Positions 9,273-18,120 of a stretch of DNA of 64,000 bases are shown here, one piece after another. Each line of letters starts with the position of its first letter. Positions within the stretch are counted from its first letter, which is position 1. The notes beneath the pieces are model-generated. The model saw only the letters and a program-made list of their open reading frames with translations. It was not told the origin of the DNA and did no database searches. Made by a program: the position numbers and the translations under genes. Source of the stretch: Paenibacillus xylanivorans (GTDB lineage: Bacteria > Bacillota > Bacilli > Paenibacillales > Paenibacillaceae); contig NZ_LITU01000053.1 of NCBI RefSeq assembly GCF_001280595.1, forward strand, positions 227,779-291,778. The letters run 5' to 3'.

Positions 9273-9572
9273 ATGTTCGAACATTTGGTTGTATTTAAAT
9301 TCAATGATAAAATTACACCTGCGAAACAGCAGGAATTCGTGAATCAATTGTTGTCCCTGAAGGAACAGATTCCGGGAATCACAGCACTGACTGCGGGAAT
9401 TAACGTGACTGAAGAGACGAATAATATACGAGGTTATACCCTTGGATTGAGAGTTACTTTTACAGATCAGGAAGCGTTGCGTTCCTATGGCCCTCATCCT
9501 GCCCATCAAGCATTCGTAGCTTCACTCGATGGTTGGCTAGAAAATGTGATCGTGGCCGACTACCCGATCTAA
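9273..9572 (+). CDS. Dabb (dimeric alpha-beta barrel) family protein, 99 aa
   Basis: Small stress-responsive A/B-barrel protein: begins MFEHLVVFKFNDKITPA, the usual N-terminal strand, and ends with HPAHQAFVASLDGWLENVIVADY, the conserved second half. Ribosome-binding site AGGAGGAATGAAG. It lies 40 bp after the PadR gene and may share its transcript. Family members are associated with stress or with aromatic polyketide and oxidative chemistry; the actual function here is unknown. Confidence 0.85.
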   Translation: MFEHLVVFKFNDKITPAKQQEFVNQLLSLKEQIPGITALTAGINVTEETNNIRGYTLGLRVTFTDQEALRSYGPHPAHQAFVASLDGWLENVIVADYPI

Positions 9573-9623
9573 AAGTTCGGTTTTGGCTGTCGAAAGCCGG
9601 AAGACATAATCAGCGTCACAATC

Positions 9624-9651
9624 GAAGTCGCCATTAGGCGACTTTTATTAT
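9624..9651 (+). terminator. Terminator after the Dabb gene
   Basis: AAGTCGCC-ATTA-GGCGACTT hairpin (8 bp, four-base loop) followed by a T-rich tract. Confidence 0.85.
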
Positions 9652-9716
9652 TTTTGGGAAGGACCAAATGGTGGTTCAGATGTGTAAACACAAATCCATT
9701 TGGGTATGCAATATTT

Positions 9717-10333
9717 CTATGATTTCTGGGCTGTAATGATATTATTACGATTCAATCTTCCCGTGAAAAAATGAAGGATGGCTCCTCCGAAACATACAGT
9801 CAATACGGTTCCGATCCCAATGGGCCCATGAATCAAAAGGAGAGAATCAAAAAAACAATATAGATCAACGTTCTGGAGTACATCACACTTTTTTTCGTTA
9901 AGATCTGAATGATGACCATTAGATGATCGACGGGTACACGAGCAAAGCGACGTAAATACATAGCTGTACCCCATCCGGAAACAAGCATGCCGACAATAAA
10001 ATAAATGAAGTTGACAAAGTGTCCTACCTGAAGCCAGTGTTCAATAACCCAGAGCCAAGTATCAATACACAAGCCTGTTGCAAGAGCAGTAAGCAATCCC
10101 TTGAATTCAGGTTTCTGTCTAATGAGGCCAGCATTGAGAAAAATCATGATCAGAGCCAGCAAAATCTCCCAACTTCCTACAGTAAGCCCCACATGCACGG
10201 ATAACCCCACCAAGGCATCAAAAGGAGAGACGACAAGCCCGGCTGATATGGTTAATGAGATGCCCAGGGATAGAAGGATAATTCCGGTCCAAAAGTCAAC
10301 AATTCTAGGTGATCTAAGTATAATGCGATTCAT
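9717..10333 (-). pseudogene. YczE/YitT-like membrane protein gene with an internal -1 frameshift
   Basis: Two overlapping minus-strand frames together spell one YczE/YyaS-type membrane protein of ~205 aa. The first (from 10333) gives MNRIILRSPRIVDF through four or five hydrophobic helices and stops early at 9833. The second gives the missing C-terminus (LLLIHGPIGIGTVLTVCFGG), ending at 9717. The switch falls at a run of seven T (minus strand; plus positions 9849-9855); an eighth T would restore one frame. The run also reads as T-TTT-TTG, a possible slippery heptamer. Explanations: a real loss-of-function mutation, a slippage-prone homopolymer, or a sequencing error. Family members are poorly characterised membrane proteins. 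Confidence 0.75.
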
Positions 10334-10447
10334 GCCAGAGCGTCACATCGGAGGGTGTTGACATGAAACCAGTTACATGAAATACAATGATGTTGTAGCA
10401 GATCGGCTCCCTCGGATTGACAAAGCGTGCCTCTCACTACATTATTT

Positions 10448-10486
10448 TATATATACTTAATAAATAAACATTATAAAGTATATATA
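10448..10486. repeat. 11-bp perfect inverted repeat in AT-rich intergenic DNA
   Basis: TATATATACTT and AAGTATATATA are perfect arms separated by 17 bp. It lies ~95 bp upstream of the HAD phosphatase gene and could be an operator or merely AT-rich chance. The rest of 10334-10581 shows only a TTGACA at ~10417 without a convincing -10. Confidence 0.5.
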
Positions 10487-10581
10487 TATTCTTATTGCTT
10501 CTGAACTTATTTGAGAGGAACGGGTATGGAGTGGAATAAATGACACTACATTCTTGCAGCCACTAATTGGAGGAACTATTT

Positions 10582-11382
10582 ATGATTAAACTTGTTGTTA
10601 CTGATTTAGACGGTACTTTTCTCAACAACCGGGGTTTGTTCGATACGAAGCTTTTTACTGATGTACATGAACAAATGCAGAAAAAAGGAATCATTTTTGC
10701 TGCATGTACGGGAAAACAATGTGAGCGTGTGGAGAAATTGTTCGGGGAACATGGAAAGGGAATCTGGATTCTTGGAGACAGTGCAGCCCGAATCAAGAAG
10801 GACGGAAAAGTTGTGAAGGAATTCAGCATCGAGCGGGATCTCGCTCTGCGTGCTCTAGAAGAGATTCAACGATTCGCCGATAACATGACCATAATTGTAT
10901 GCGCTAGTGATGCTGCATATGTGCATTCTTCCATCCATGAAGACATGTATGAGGTTGTTAAAGGCTCCTATGAACAAGTCATTAAAATAGGCTCCTTCTC
11001 TGAAATCGATAGCCCACTCATTAAAATTACGGTGTATGATCCTAAAGAGCGGAGCAGTGCACTGAGAGAATATGTTGAATTGACGCTGGATGGGCAAATC
11101 TACATTGTGGATTCAGAAGCAAGATGGCTTGATATCACGGCACTGCACACACATAAAGGCGAGACAGTAAAAAAACTGCAAGAAATGTTGGGCGTAACAG
11201 CTGAAGAAACAATGTCATTTGGGGATGGAGAGAATGATGTGGAACTGATGGCAATTGCTAAATATAGCTTTGCGGTTAGTAATGCCTGTGAAAATACTAA
11301 AAAAGCAGCAAGTTTCATTACCAAATCTAATCAGGAGAATGGAGTTCTTCTTACCATTCAAAAAATGATGGACCTGTTCTAA
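10582..11382 (+). CDS. Cof-type HAD-IIB phosphatase, 266 aa
   Basis: Haloacid-dehalogenase hydrolase that dephosphorylates small phosphorylated sugars or cofactors. Motif I is VVTDLDGTFLNN at the N-terminus (nucleophile Asp8). Motif IV GDGENDVELM lies near residue 215, and the central region is the Cof-type C2 cap. ATG 10582 follows TTGGAGGAA by 7 nt; five upstream in-frame codons lack a better start. It is followed 80 bp later by a sugar acetyltransferase, so the two may share a role in sugar-phosphate housekeeping, but no operon evidence beyond spacing exists. Confidence 0.88.
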   Translation: MIKLVVTDLDGTFLNNRGLFDTKLFTDVHEQMQKKGIIFAACTGKQCERVEKLFGEHGKGIWILGDSAARIKKDGKVVKEFSIERDLALRALEEIQRFADNMTIIVCASDAAYVHSSIHEDMYEVVKGSYEQVIKIGSFSEIDSPLIKITVYDPKERSSALREYVELTLDGQIYIVDSEARWLDITALHTHKGETVKKLQEMLGVTAEETMSFGDGENDVELMAIAKYSFAVSNACENTKKAASFITKSNQENGVLLTIQKMMDLF

Positions 11383-11462
11383 ATGTGCGCGGTTACGAAA
11401 TAATAATTTACGTGATCTGAATCATACTGAATTTCAAAAAAAGGATAACAGGAGCTGAAAAT

Positions 11463-12101
11463 ATGACTGAAGAAGAACGAATATTGAAGGGGATTTTGTT
11501 TAGTCCAAGTGATTCGGAATTGAAAGCGCTGAAACGGCGCTCGCACAATCTAAGCAATCAATATAGCCGTACATTTGAGGATCAAATCGAGGAACGAGAA
11601 TTGTTACTGAAGGAATTGCTTGGTCGAAAGGGACAGGGGTGCTTCATGCAAGGACCGATTTTCTTTCATTACGGAGTTCATACCGAAATCGGTGATTATT
11701 TCTTTGGCAACTACAATCTTACTGTTCAAGATGATGCGAAAGTCACCATTGGTAATCATACGAGTTTTGGACCCAATGTGACCATTGTTACGCCAATTCA
11801 CCCATTCATTGCTTCAGAGCGCCGACAGATGTTGGATCAACATGGGACACCCAAGTCTCTTTGTTACGCTAAACCTGTCACTATTGGAAACGATGTATGG
11901 ATATCTGCCAACGTAACTGTATGCGGTGGGGTAACGATTGGAGACGGATGCGTAATTGGTGCAGGCAGCGTCGTGACCCAAGATATCCCGGAGAACTCTT
12001 TTGCGGCAGGTGTACCGTGCAGAGTCATTCGTAAAATCACTGAATCAGACAGTATGCGATACAAACCGGAAATATTAGCGGATTGTCTTGTGATAGAATA
12101 A
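11463..12101 (+). CDS. Maltose/galactoside O-acetyltransferase-like protein (LbH fold)
   Basis: Left-handed beta-helix acetyl-CoA-dependent transferase. The N-terminal ~60 residues are the Mac domain, followed by hexapeptide repeats (VTIGNHTSFGPNVTI; VTIGNDVWISANVTVCGGV; VTIGDGCVIGAGSVVTQDI). The catalytic His lies in VTPIHPF. The C-terminal FAAGVPCRVIRKI is typical of the Maa/LacA group. Length 212 aa is slightly over the usual ~185-200. Expected to acetylate sugars at the 6-OH as detoxification. A terminator follows directly. Confidence 0.85.
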   Translation: MTEEERILKGILFSPSDSELKALKRRSHNLSNQYSRTFEDQIEERELLLKELLGRKGQGCFMQGPIFFHYGVHTEIGDYFFGNYNLTVQDDAKVTIGNHTSFGPNVTIVTPIHPFIASERRQMLDQHGTPKSLCYAKPVTIGNDVWISANVTVCGGVTIGDGCVIGAGSVVTQDIPENSFAAGVPCRVIRKITESDSMRYKPEILADCLVIE

Positions 12102-12108
12102 ATTTTTT

Positions 12109-12160
12109 GAGGTAGGAATGTTGGCCCCTGTCAGGGAGCGAACCATTTCTGCCTCTTTTT
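12109..12160 (+). terminator. Terminator after the acetyltransferase gene
   Basis: GAGGTAGGAATG pairs with CATTTCTGCCTC (two G-U pairs) and is followed by TTTTT. Starts 7 nt after the stop codon. Confidence 0.7.
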
Positions 12161-12161
12161 A

Positions 12162-12208
12162 GTCCCACTAGAACTCGGCAGTTTTCACTCACAACGCTCT
12201 AATGGGAC
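12162..12208. repeat. Second inverted repeat downstream of the terminator
   Basis: GTCCCACTAGA and TCTAATGGGAC form an 11-bp stem with one mismatch and a 25-nt loop. There is no T-run, so it is not an obvious terminator. The rest of 12209-12370 is AT-rich and holds nothing recognisable; I specifically looked for a purine riboswitch before the permease and did not see one. Confidence 0.45.
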
Positions 12209-12373
12209 ATAAGGAAGAGGAAGAGGTTGGGCAAGAATTTGCTTTTCTTCACTTTATTTGGAGTGTATGACTCTTGTTATGTCAATTAACATTACGTGAA
12301 AAGAGTGCGAATTATTTTTGTTTTGTACAACACGCCCAAAAACATCGATTCTCTTTATATACTCCAACAATTC

Positions 12374-12433
12374 TATGTTATGAATCATGGAACTTTCCCC
12401 AAATGTTTATATAATGTGAATCAACATAACATG
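12374..12433 (+). promoter_or_regulatory. Candidate promoter of the purine permease flanked by an inverted repeat
   Basis: TATAAT at 12410 with a poor -35 (ATGGAA at 12387). The promoter is framed by TATGTTATG (12374-12382) and CATAACATG (12425-12433), near-perfect inverted copies that could be two halves of a repressor site. Confidence 0.4.
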
Positions 12434-12479
12434 ATTTTGCAGCGGTAAATGGATTCTAAATTACAGGGGGCAGGTTGGG

Positions 12480-13796
12480 ATGAGAGAAACCAAGAGAATG
12501 AGGATTTTTTCACTGGGAATTCAGCACGTATTGGCGATGTATGCCGGGGCAATATTGGTTCCGCTACTTGTGGGAAGGGCGCTAAATCTGACTGCAGAAC
12601 AGCTGGCGTATCTGGTATCCATTGACCTGTTAACCTGTGGGATTGCAACATGGCTTCAGGCACGCAAAGGAAAGTACCTGGGAATTGGCTTGCCGGCGGT
12701 GCTAGGAAGCTCATTTGTTGCAGTTACACCCATGATTGCGATTGGCTCACAATACGGGATTCCGGCTATTTACGGTTCGATTATCGCAGCAGGGATATTC
12801 ATCGTCATATGTGCTGTCTTCTTCAGTAAAATCGTCAAGCTGTTTCCTCCTGTCGTAATCGGCTCGGTGGTAACCATTATCGGTCTGGCGCTGATTCCAA
12901 CGGGTATCAAGAACATGGCGGGCGGAGCAAACAGCGAGAATTTCGGAAGTCTGGATAACTTGGCGCTTTCATTCGGTGTGTTACTTTTTATTCTCATACT
13001 AAATCGCTATGCTCGCGGTTTTGTTAGATCCCTCGCAGTTCTCCTCGGCATTATTGTAGGTACCCTTGTTGCTGCTCTCATGGGGAAAGTGAATTTCGCT
13101 TCCGTGCAGGAAGCCTCCTGGTTTCACTTGCCGCAGCCGTTTTATTTTGGATGGCCTACCTTCGAACTGGGCCCTATTATTACAATGATTATCGTAGGTA
13201 CGGTTGTTATTATTGAGTCGACAGGTGTATTTATGGCTCTAAGCAAAATCTGTGATCAACCGATTAACGAAAAGGATCTGGCACGAGGGTATCGTGCGGA
13301 AGGTTTAGCGTTTGTCCTTGGCGGTATTTTCAATGCCTTTCCGTATAACACATTTGCCCAGAATGTCGGTTTGGTTCAGCTCTCCAAGGTGAAAACGACC
13401 AATGTGGTTGTTGCGGCCGGAGGCATCCTGATATTTCTCGGGCTCATCCCCAAAGTTGCGGCATTTGCAACGATTATCCCCAGCGCGGTGCTTGGAGGGG
13501 CAACGGTGGTTCTGTTCGGCATGGTGGTCTCATCCGGGATTAAAATGCTGCAACATGTGGATTTCAGCAAGCAATCCAATCTATTAATCGTTGCTTGTTC
13601 GGTTTCACTTGGTCTTGGTGTCACAGCTGTACCTGATCTATTTGCCCAGCTGCCTCAAAGTATTCGCATTATTGTCGGTGATGGCATTATTACAGGTAGT
13701 CTGTGCGCTATCCTGCTCAATGTCTTCTTTAACCTCGGATTTAAAAAGGAGAGTTTGCCCGTACAGCCCGTTCAGGCCCAAGAAGCACATACTTGA
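12480..13796 (+). CDS. NCS2-family purine (xanthine/uric acid) permease, 438 aa
   Basis: Nucleobase:cation symporter of the cytoplasmic membrane. About 12-14 hydrophobic segments. Recognisable are the N-terminal GIQHVLAMYAGAILVPLLVG, the GLPAVLGSSFVAVTP block and the FPYNTFAQNVGLVQLSKVK signature that identifies the xanthine/urate subgroup. ATG 12480 follows a GGGGGCAGGTTGGG purine-rich site. No other purine genes are adjacent. Xanthine versus uric acid cannot be decided from sequence by eye. Confidence 0.88.
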   Translation: MRETKRMRIFSLGIQHVLAMYAGAILVPLLVGRALNLTAEQLAYLVSIDLLTCGIATWLQARKGKYLGIGLPAVLGSSFVAVTPMIAIGSQYGIPAIYGSIIAAGIFIVICAVFFSKIVKLFPPVVIGSVVTIIGLALIPTGIKNMAGGANSENFGSLDNLALSFGVLLFILILNRYARGFVRSLAVLLGIIVGTLVAALMGKVNFASVQEASWFHLPQPFYFGWPTFELGPIITMIIVGTVVIIESTGVFMALSKICDQPINEKDLARGYRAEGLAFVLGGIFNAFPYNTFAQNVGLVQLSKVKTTNVVVAAGGILIFLGLIPKVAAFATIIPSAVLGGATVVLFGMVVSSGIKMLQHVDFSKQSNLLIVACSVSLGLGVTAVPDLFAQLPQSIRIIVGDGIITGSLCAILLNVFFNLGFKKESLPVQPVQAQEAHT

Positions 13797-13834
13797 TTTA
13801 GTTTTATTTACAGGCTTGTGACTCACAAGAATGG

Positions 13835-13907
13835 ACCCAAGGCGGTTTCAACTGCGGTGGAATGAAGGATTCTGACTCATTCACCAAAAGAACCTCTTGG
13901 GTTTTTA
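13835..13907 (+). terminator. Long nested terminator after the permease
   Basis: ACCCAAG / CTTGGGT arms enclose further pairings (GGTT/AACC, then GGTG/CACC, then AATGA/TCATT), forming one extended imperfect stem ended by TTTTTATTAT. Unusually long for a simple terminator. Confidence 0.7.
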
Positions 13908-14092
13908 TTATGATTGGGACGGGGCAGCAATATTGGGTGGGGCTATTCAACAGTCATCGCAAAAATCACTATAGGATGAATGCAAAAGGGATATAAGTAT
14001 GCTAAAGTTTCATCATGAACATGTTACATGTTCTTTCCGTTGAATTTCCATGCGACTACATAAATGAGCATTGGTTCACAGGGCTAAAATAA

Positions 14093-14114
14093 AACCAGGG
14101 GATGTCCCCTGGTT
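14093..14114 (+). repeat. Hairpin immediately upstream of the selO ribosome-binding site
   Basis: AACCAGGGGA-TG-TCCCCTGGTT is a perfect 10-bp palindrome ending 8 nt before AAGGAG. There is no T-run. It could insulate or regulate translation, or mark a 5' RNA end. The stretch 13908-14092 shows nothing else recognisable. Confidence 0.6.
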
Positions 14115-14137
14115 ACAGAAAAGGAGTTGTGATCACC

Positions 14138-15607
14138 ATGCAACAAGAAACGCTGAAAAAAGGATGGCATTTTGACAATAGCTATGCACATTTGCCACAG
14201 ACCTTTTTTACGAAGCAGGGAGCGGTACCTGTTCAATCACCGAAATTGATCCTCTTCAATACATCACTTGCTACCAGCCTAGGGCTGAATGCTGAGGCTC
14301 TTAACAGTGCTGATGGAGCGGAGGTCTTCGCAGGTAACCTAACTCCGGAAGGAGCCGAGCCTCTGGCTCAGGCATATGCGGGTCATCAGTTTGGTAATTT
14401 TAACATGCTTGGTGATGGACGGGCTTTGCTGCTGGGCGAACAGATTACGCCACAAGGCGAGCGAGTGGATATCCAGCTGAAAGGTTCGGGAAGAACCCCA
14501 TACTCCCGCGGAGGTGATGGACGTGCTGCCGTTGGACCAATGCTGCGTGAGTATATTATTAGTGAAGCGATGCATGCACTAGGTATTCCAACCACGCGAA
14601 GTCTGGCAGTCGTTTCTACTGGAGAAAACATTACACGCGAAACAGAACGACCTGGTGCAATACTGACGCGAGTGGCTTCAAGCCATTTGCGTGTAGCAAC
14701 CTTTCAATACGCAGCCAGATGGGGTTCAATCGATGATCTCAGAGCTTTGGCTGACTACACACTACAACGGCATTTTTCTGATATTGCTGAAGCCGACAAT
14801 CGTTACCTCCTGTTGCTTCAGGAAGTGATTAAGCGACAGGCATCACTCATTGCCAAGTGGCAACAGGTTGGTTTCATTCATGGTGTAATGAACACGGATA
14901 ACATGGCCATTAGTGGTGAAACGATCGATTATGGCCCTTGTGCTTTTATGGATGCTTATAATCCAGCGACGGTATTTAGCTCCATTGACACACAAGGTCG
15001 GTATGCCTATGGTAATCAACCGTATATTGGTGGGTGGAATCTGGCTCGGTTTGCCGAGACACTTCTGCCACTGCTGCATGAGGATGAAGAACAGGCCGTA
15101 CAAATCGCCCAGGATGCCATTGCACAATTCTCTGAATTGTATCATCACTACTGGCTTTCGGGCATGCGGAGCAAGCTGGGATTGTTTAATGAAGAGGCTG
15201 AGGATGAAGCGCTAATCAGGGATCTTCTTGAACTGATGGAGGAGCATAGTGCCGATTACACGAACACCTTCCTCGAACTGACCTTTGACACGCTTAAGGG
15301 AACGCCTTTATTCGACACTTCGGAGTTTGCGGAGTGGAATGATCGGCACCAGGCAAGATTGGGCAGACAGCAGGAAGGGAAAGAAGAATCGCAACAATTG
15401 ATGAGAACTAGCAACCCGGCGGTCATCCCACGGAATCATCGGGTGGAAGAAGCACTAGAAAGAGCGGAGAATCACGGAGACCTTAGTGTGATGGAGAAGC
15501 TTCTAGCTGTTCTTTCAAACCCGTTTGCACACTCTCCTGAACAGTCTGAGTACGCAGAGCTGCCTGCTCAGTGCAATACCTCCTATCAGACTTTCTGTGG
15601 GACTTGA
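14138..15607 (+). CDS. selO: SelO/YdiU-family protein adenylyltransferase (pseudokinase)
   Basis: SelO transfers AMP from ATP to protein hydroxyl groups and is linked to redox homeostasis. Visible: [45 protein letters not shown], the [20 protein letters not shown] active-site block, and the C-terminal [16 protein letters not shown]. The antepenultimate residue is Cys in the terminal TFCGT, the position held by selenocysteine in eukaryotic SelO. 489 aa is normal. ATG 14138 is 11 nt from AAGGAG, a slightly long gap; the in-frame GTG at 14129 is a possible alternative. A strong hairpin precedes the ribosome-binding site. Confidence 0.92.
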   Translation: MQQETLKKGWHFDNSYAHLPQTFFTKQGAVPVQSPKLILFNTSLATSLGLNAEALNSADGAEVFAGNLTPEGAEPLAQAYAGHQFGNFNMLGDGRALLLGEQITPQGERVDIQLKGSGRTPYSRGGDGRAAVGPMLREYIISEAMHALGIPTTRSLAVVSTGENITRETERPGAILTRVASSHLRVATFQYAARWGSIDDLRALADYTLQRHFSDIAEADNRYLLLLQEVIKRQASLIAKWQQVGFIHGVMNTDNMAISGETIDYGPCAFMDAYNPATVFSSIDTQGRYAYGNQPYIGGWNLARFAETLLPLLHEDEEQAVQIAQDAIAQFSELYHHYWLSGMRSKLGLFNEEAEDEALIRDLLELMEEHSADYTNTFLELTFDTLKGTPLFDTSEFAEWNDRHQARLGRQQEGKEESQQLMRTSNPAVIPRNHRVEEALERAENHGDLSVMEKLLAVLSNPFAHSPEQSEYAELPAQCNTSYQTFCGT

Positions 15608-15703
15608 TTGAAGAGATGTTGTGAAGAGGCTGCCATTGGCAGCTTTTTCATTATCATGCCAGAGGCAATAGACGATGTGCAACTTTTGTAGGTGGGTGAT
15701 TTC

Positions 15704-16165
15704 ATGTCTAACATACAAAGCAAATTAGAGATTGCACAAACTCTGTTACAGTTGCTTGAGCGGACATCCTTCCGCAGGGAACAGATGGATAACTATGTTA
15801 ACCGCTTGTTTGAGGCCTTTAAATGGGAAGGCGTTCCATATGTAGAGAGCGAAAATAATGCGTATGTTGTTCGTATATACGAACGGGGTATCGTCATGCT
15901 TGAGAAACGTTTGAACCAGACGGATGAAGTCATGTACTGGCTACTGGAGGATATCATTTTTACGGCGGTGCATGTAGAATTGCTGGAACGACATGGTGTC
16001 GATAATAAACAGACACACTTGAACTATACCGGCGAAGTGAAGCAAGAACTGGATCGAAGTGTTGAGAAGGCTTTCCAACAGATCGGTGATCCATACTTAC
16101 AATTGCATCTAACGGGTAAACGACAGGAGCTTGAGAGGCTGAAACCAAGAGGTGGACGTCTGTAA
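15704..16165 (+). CDS. Imm63-like protein (possible orphan immunity protein), 153 aa
   Basis: The middle of the protein (PYVESENNAYVVRIYERG, then DEVMYWLLEDIIFTAVHVEL) resembles the Imm63 family of polymorphic-toxin immunity proteins: a short strand-rich core with an E-R-G turn, then a YW-L-D-F helix. Soluble, charged, no signal peptide. ATG 15704 follows AGGTGGGTGAT. No toxin gene is adjacent; neighbours are selO and tyrS. It could be an orphan immunity protein, or the domain may have another housekeeping use. The family assignment is from memory of the pattern and is moderate. Confidence 0.6.
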   Translation: MSNIQSKLEIAQTLLQLLERTSFRREQMDNYVNRLFEAFKWEGVPYVESENNAYVVRIYERGIVMLEKRLNQTDEVMYWLLEDIIFTAVHVELLERHGVDNKQTHLNYTGEVKQELDRSVEKAFQQIGDPYLQLHLTGKRQELERLKPRGGRL

Positions 16166-16364
16166 CGGTGGTTTTGTTCAATTTTATTTGGAACAATGAG
16201 GATCAGATTGCAGAGAATGCATATGAATATTATCACGGGAAGTTGAAGATGATGACTTTATAAGTTTGGCACAGACGCTGACCTTGTTGTTCTATCCTAA
16301 GATTGCATACTTGCCCTTGCAATGATATTAACGTTCGGCTATACTGGCTATAAATTGAATACAT

Positions 16365-16614
16365 GAATTACGTTGATAGAGCGCAGTAGCGGCTTTGTCC
16401 CTGTTACAGAAAGTCAGGGGGTGATGGAACCTGATACATACAAGGGCTGCGAATTACACTCTGGAGTACTTGGGTAATGCCAAGCGGAATGGCAAACGGT
16501 ATTTTGCCGAAAGCGGTATGGACAGCGTGTGAGCTGTTGTCTGTGCAAGTTGGGTGGTACCACGGTTATGATAATCGTCCCTATGTCTATTGAAGACAAG
16601 GCGGCGATTTTTTT
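16365..16614 (+). ncRNA. T-box leader riboswitch of tyrS
   Basis: A tRNA-sensing leader. Stem I starts near 16365 with an AGCGCAGTAG-type segment. The specifier loop GAATTACACT contains TAC (Tyr codon) at 16455-16457. The conserved T-box GGGTGGTACCACGG lies at 16552-16565. The leader ends in a terminator, AATCG ... CGATT with an inner GTCT/AGAC, followed by TTTTTTT. Uncharged tRNA-Tyr pairs with the specifier and T-box and prevents termination, raising tyrS expression. The exact specifier register is my reading; GAA-TTA would be the alternative, but the downstream gene supports TAC. Confidence 0.92.
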
Positions 16615-16705
16615 GTGTCCAAAAAAGCTTCGCCCGGCTTAGCTCCTTTTGAAATTAACGTAGATCATGGATTAATACCAATGCATAGAGAAGGGGTTGT
16701 TTGTT

Positions 16706-17965
16706 TTGAATATTATTGATGAACTGGAATGGCGCGACGCCATCAATCAACAAACGGATGCGGAGGGTCTGCGTGAGCTGACCGAGACAACGTCGGTTTC
16801 CTTGTACTGCGGGGTTGACCCTACAGGAGACAGTATGCACATTGGACATTTGATTCCGTTCATGATGCTGAAACGTTTCCAACTCGCCGGCCACCGCCCG
16901 GTCATTCTGATTGGTGGGGCAACAGGAACTATAGGTGATCCGAGTGGTCGTCAATCGGAACGTTCCCTGCAAACGTTGGAAGAAGTACAGGCCAATGTGG
17001 ACGCTCTGACTGCACAAATGAAAAAGCTCTTCGTAACCGATGGCGACAATCAGGTGCGCATGGTCAACAACTACGACTGGACGCATAAAATCAATGTAAT
17101 TGAATTTTTGCGTGACTACGGTAAAAACTTTAACCTCAACACGATGCTGGCCAAGGACGTGGTTGCGAGCAGACTGGAAGACGGTATTTCGTTTACCGAG
17201 TTTTCCTACCAGATTCTCCAATCGCTCGATTACCTGCACCTGTTCCAACATGAGAATGTACAGCTGCAAATCGGCGGTTCTGATCAATGGGGCAACATTA
17301 CAAGTGGCCTAGACCTCATTCGTAAAAAAGAAGGGTCCGAAGCGAAAGCCTTCGGTCTGACGATTCCGCTGATGCTCAAATCCGACGGAACGAAATTCGG
17401 TAAATCCGCAGGTGGAGCCATCTGGCTTGATCCGAATAAAACGACTCCATTTGAATTCTATCAGTTCTGGGCAAATACCGATGATCGTGACGTAATCAAA
17501 TACCTGAAGTACTTCACGTTCCTGAGCAAAGAAGAAATTGAAGCCTTGGCTGAAAAGGTAGAAACGGAGCCGCACAAGCGTGAAGCACAAAAGGCACTCG
17601 CTGAAGAAATGACGAAATTTGTTCACGGCGACGATATGCTGGAGCAGGCTAAGCGCATTACGGCAGCACTGTTCAGCGGAGACATTCGTTCCCTTACAGC
17701 AGACGAAATCGAGCAGGGCTTCAAGGAAATGCCGACCTTCGAAACCGATGGTGAAGCGAAAAATATTGTAGACTGGCTCGTGGATCTTGGCCTGGAGCCA
17801 TCCAAACGTCAGGCGCGTGAGGATGTAACCAAAGGAGCTATCTCCATGAACGGTGAGAAAGTTACGGAGCTGGAATTCACGGTCTCTGCAGAGCACGCAA
17901 TCGGCGGTAAATTCATCATCATCCGCAAAGGCAAGAAAAACTACAGTCTGGTGAAATTGAAGTAG
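16706..17965 (+). CDS. tyrS: Tyrosyl-tRNA synthetase
   Basis: Class Ic aminoacyl-tRNA synthetase charging tRNA-Tyr. HIGH motif at residues ~45-48 (MHIGHLIP), tyrosine-binding GVDPTGDS, the KFGKSAGGAIWL (KMSKS-type) loop at ~230, and a C-terminal S4-like RNA-binding domain. The frame is open from TTG 16697, but TTG 16706 is 8 nt after AAGGGG and gives 419 aa, the normal length. Preceded by a T-box leader specific for tyrosine and closed by a terminator at 18036. Confidence 0.95.
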   Translation: MNIIDELEWRDAINQQTDAEGLRELTETTSVSLYCGVDPTGDSMHIGHLIPFMMLKRFQLAGHRPVILIGGATGTIGDPSGRQSERSLQTLEEVQANVDALTAQMKKLFVTDGDNQVRMVNNYDWTHKINVIEFLRDYGKNFNLNTMLAKDVVASRLEDGISFTEFSYQILQSLDYLHLFQHENVQLQIGGSDQWGNITSGLDLIRKKEGSEAKAFGLTIPLMLKSDGTKFGKSAGGAIWLDPNKTTPFEFYQFWANTDDRDVIKYLKYFTFLSKEEIEALAEKVETEPHKREAQKALAEEMTKFVHGDDMLEQAKRITAALFSGDIRSLTADEIEQGFKEMPTFETDGEAKNIVDWLVDLGLEPSKRQAREDVTKGAISMNGEKVTELEFTVSAEHAIGGKFIIIRKGKKNYSLVKLK

Positions 17966-18035
17966 CAAGAGGATTATAGAGTATGATTCTGGGGAAGGTA
18001 GAGGCAAAAGTTAAATCTTCTTCCCTAGCAACACA

Positions 18036-18083
18036 AAAGGACCGTCCCCATTCATGTCAATGACATTATGGAGACGGTCCTTT
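18036..18083. terminator. Bidirectional terminator between tyrS and the YxcD-like gene
   Basis: AAAGGACCGTC / GACGGTCCTTT perfect 11-bp arms with an A-run on the left and Ts on the right; the two flanking genes converge here. Confidence 0.85.
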
Positions 18084-18120
18084 ATGCATGCCATCCGCAA
18101 ATGGCTTATTAGTTATTAAT

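Noticed and set aside
12210..12479. Purine riboswitch before the NCS2 permease
   Set aside because: I looked for the conserved loop and junction sequence of purine aptamers and did not find it; only a promoter and inverted repeats are present.
16655..17287. 210-codon antisense frame over tyrS
   Set aside because: Mirror of the tyrS coding frame; low-complexity His/Gln-rich translation typical of antisense shadows.
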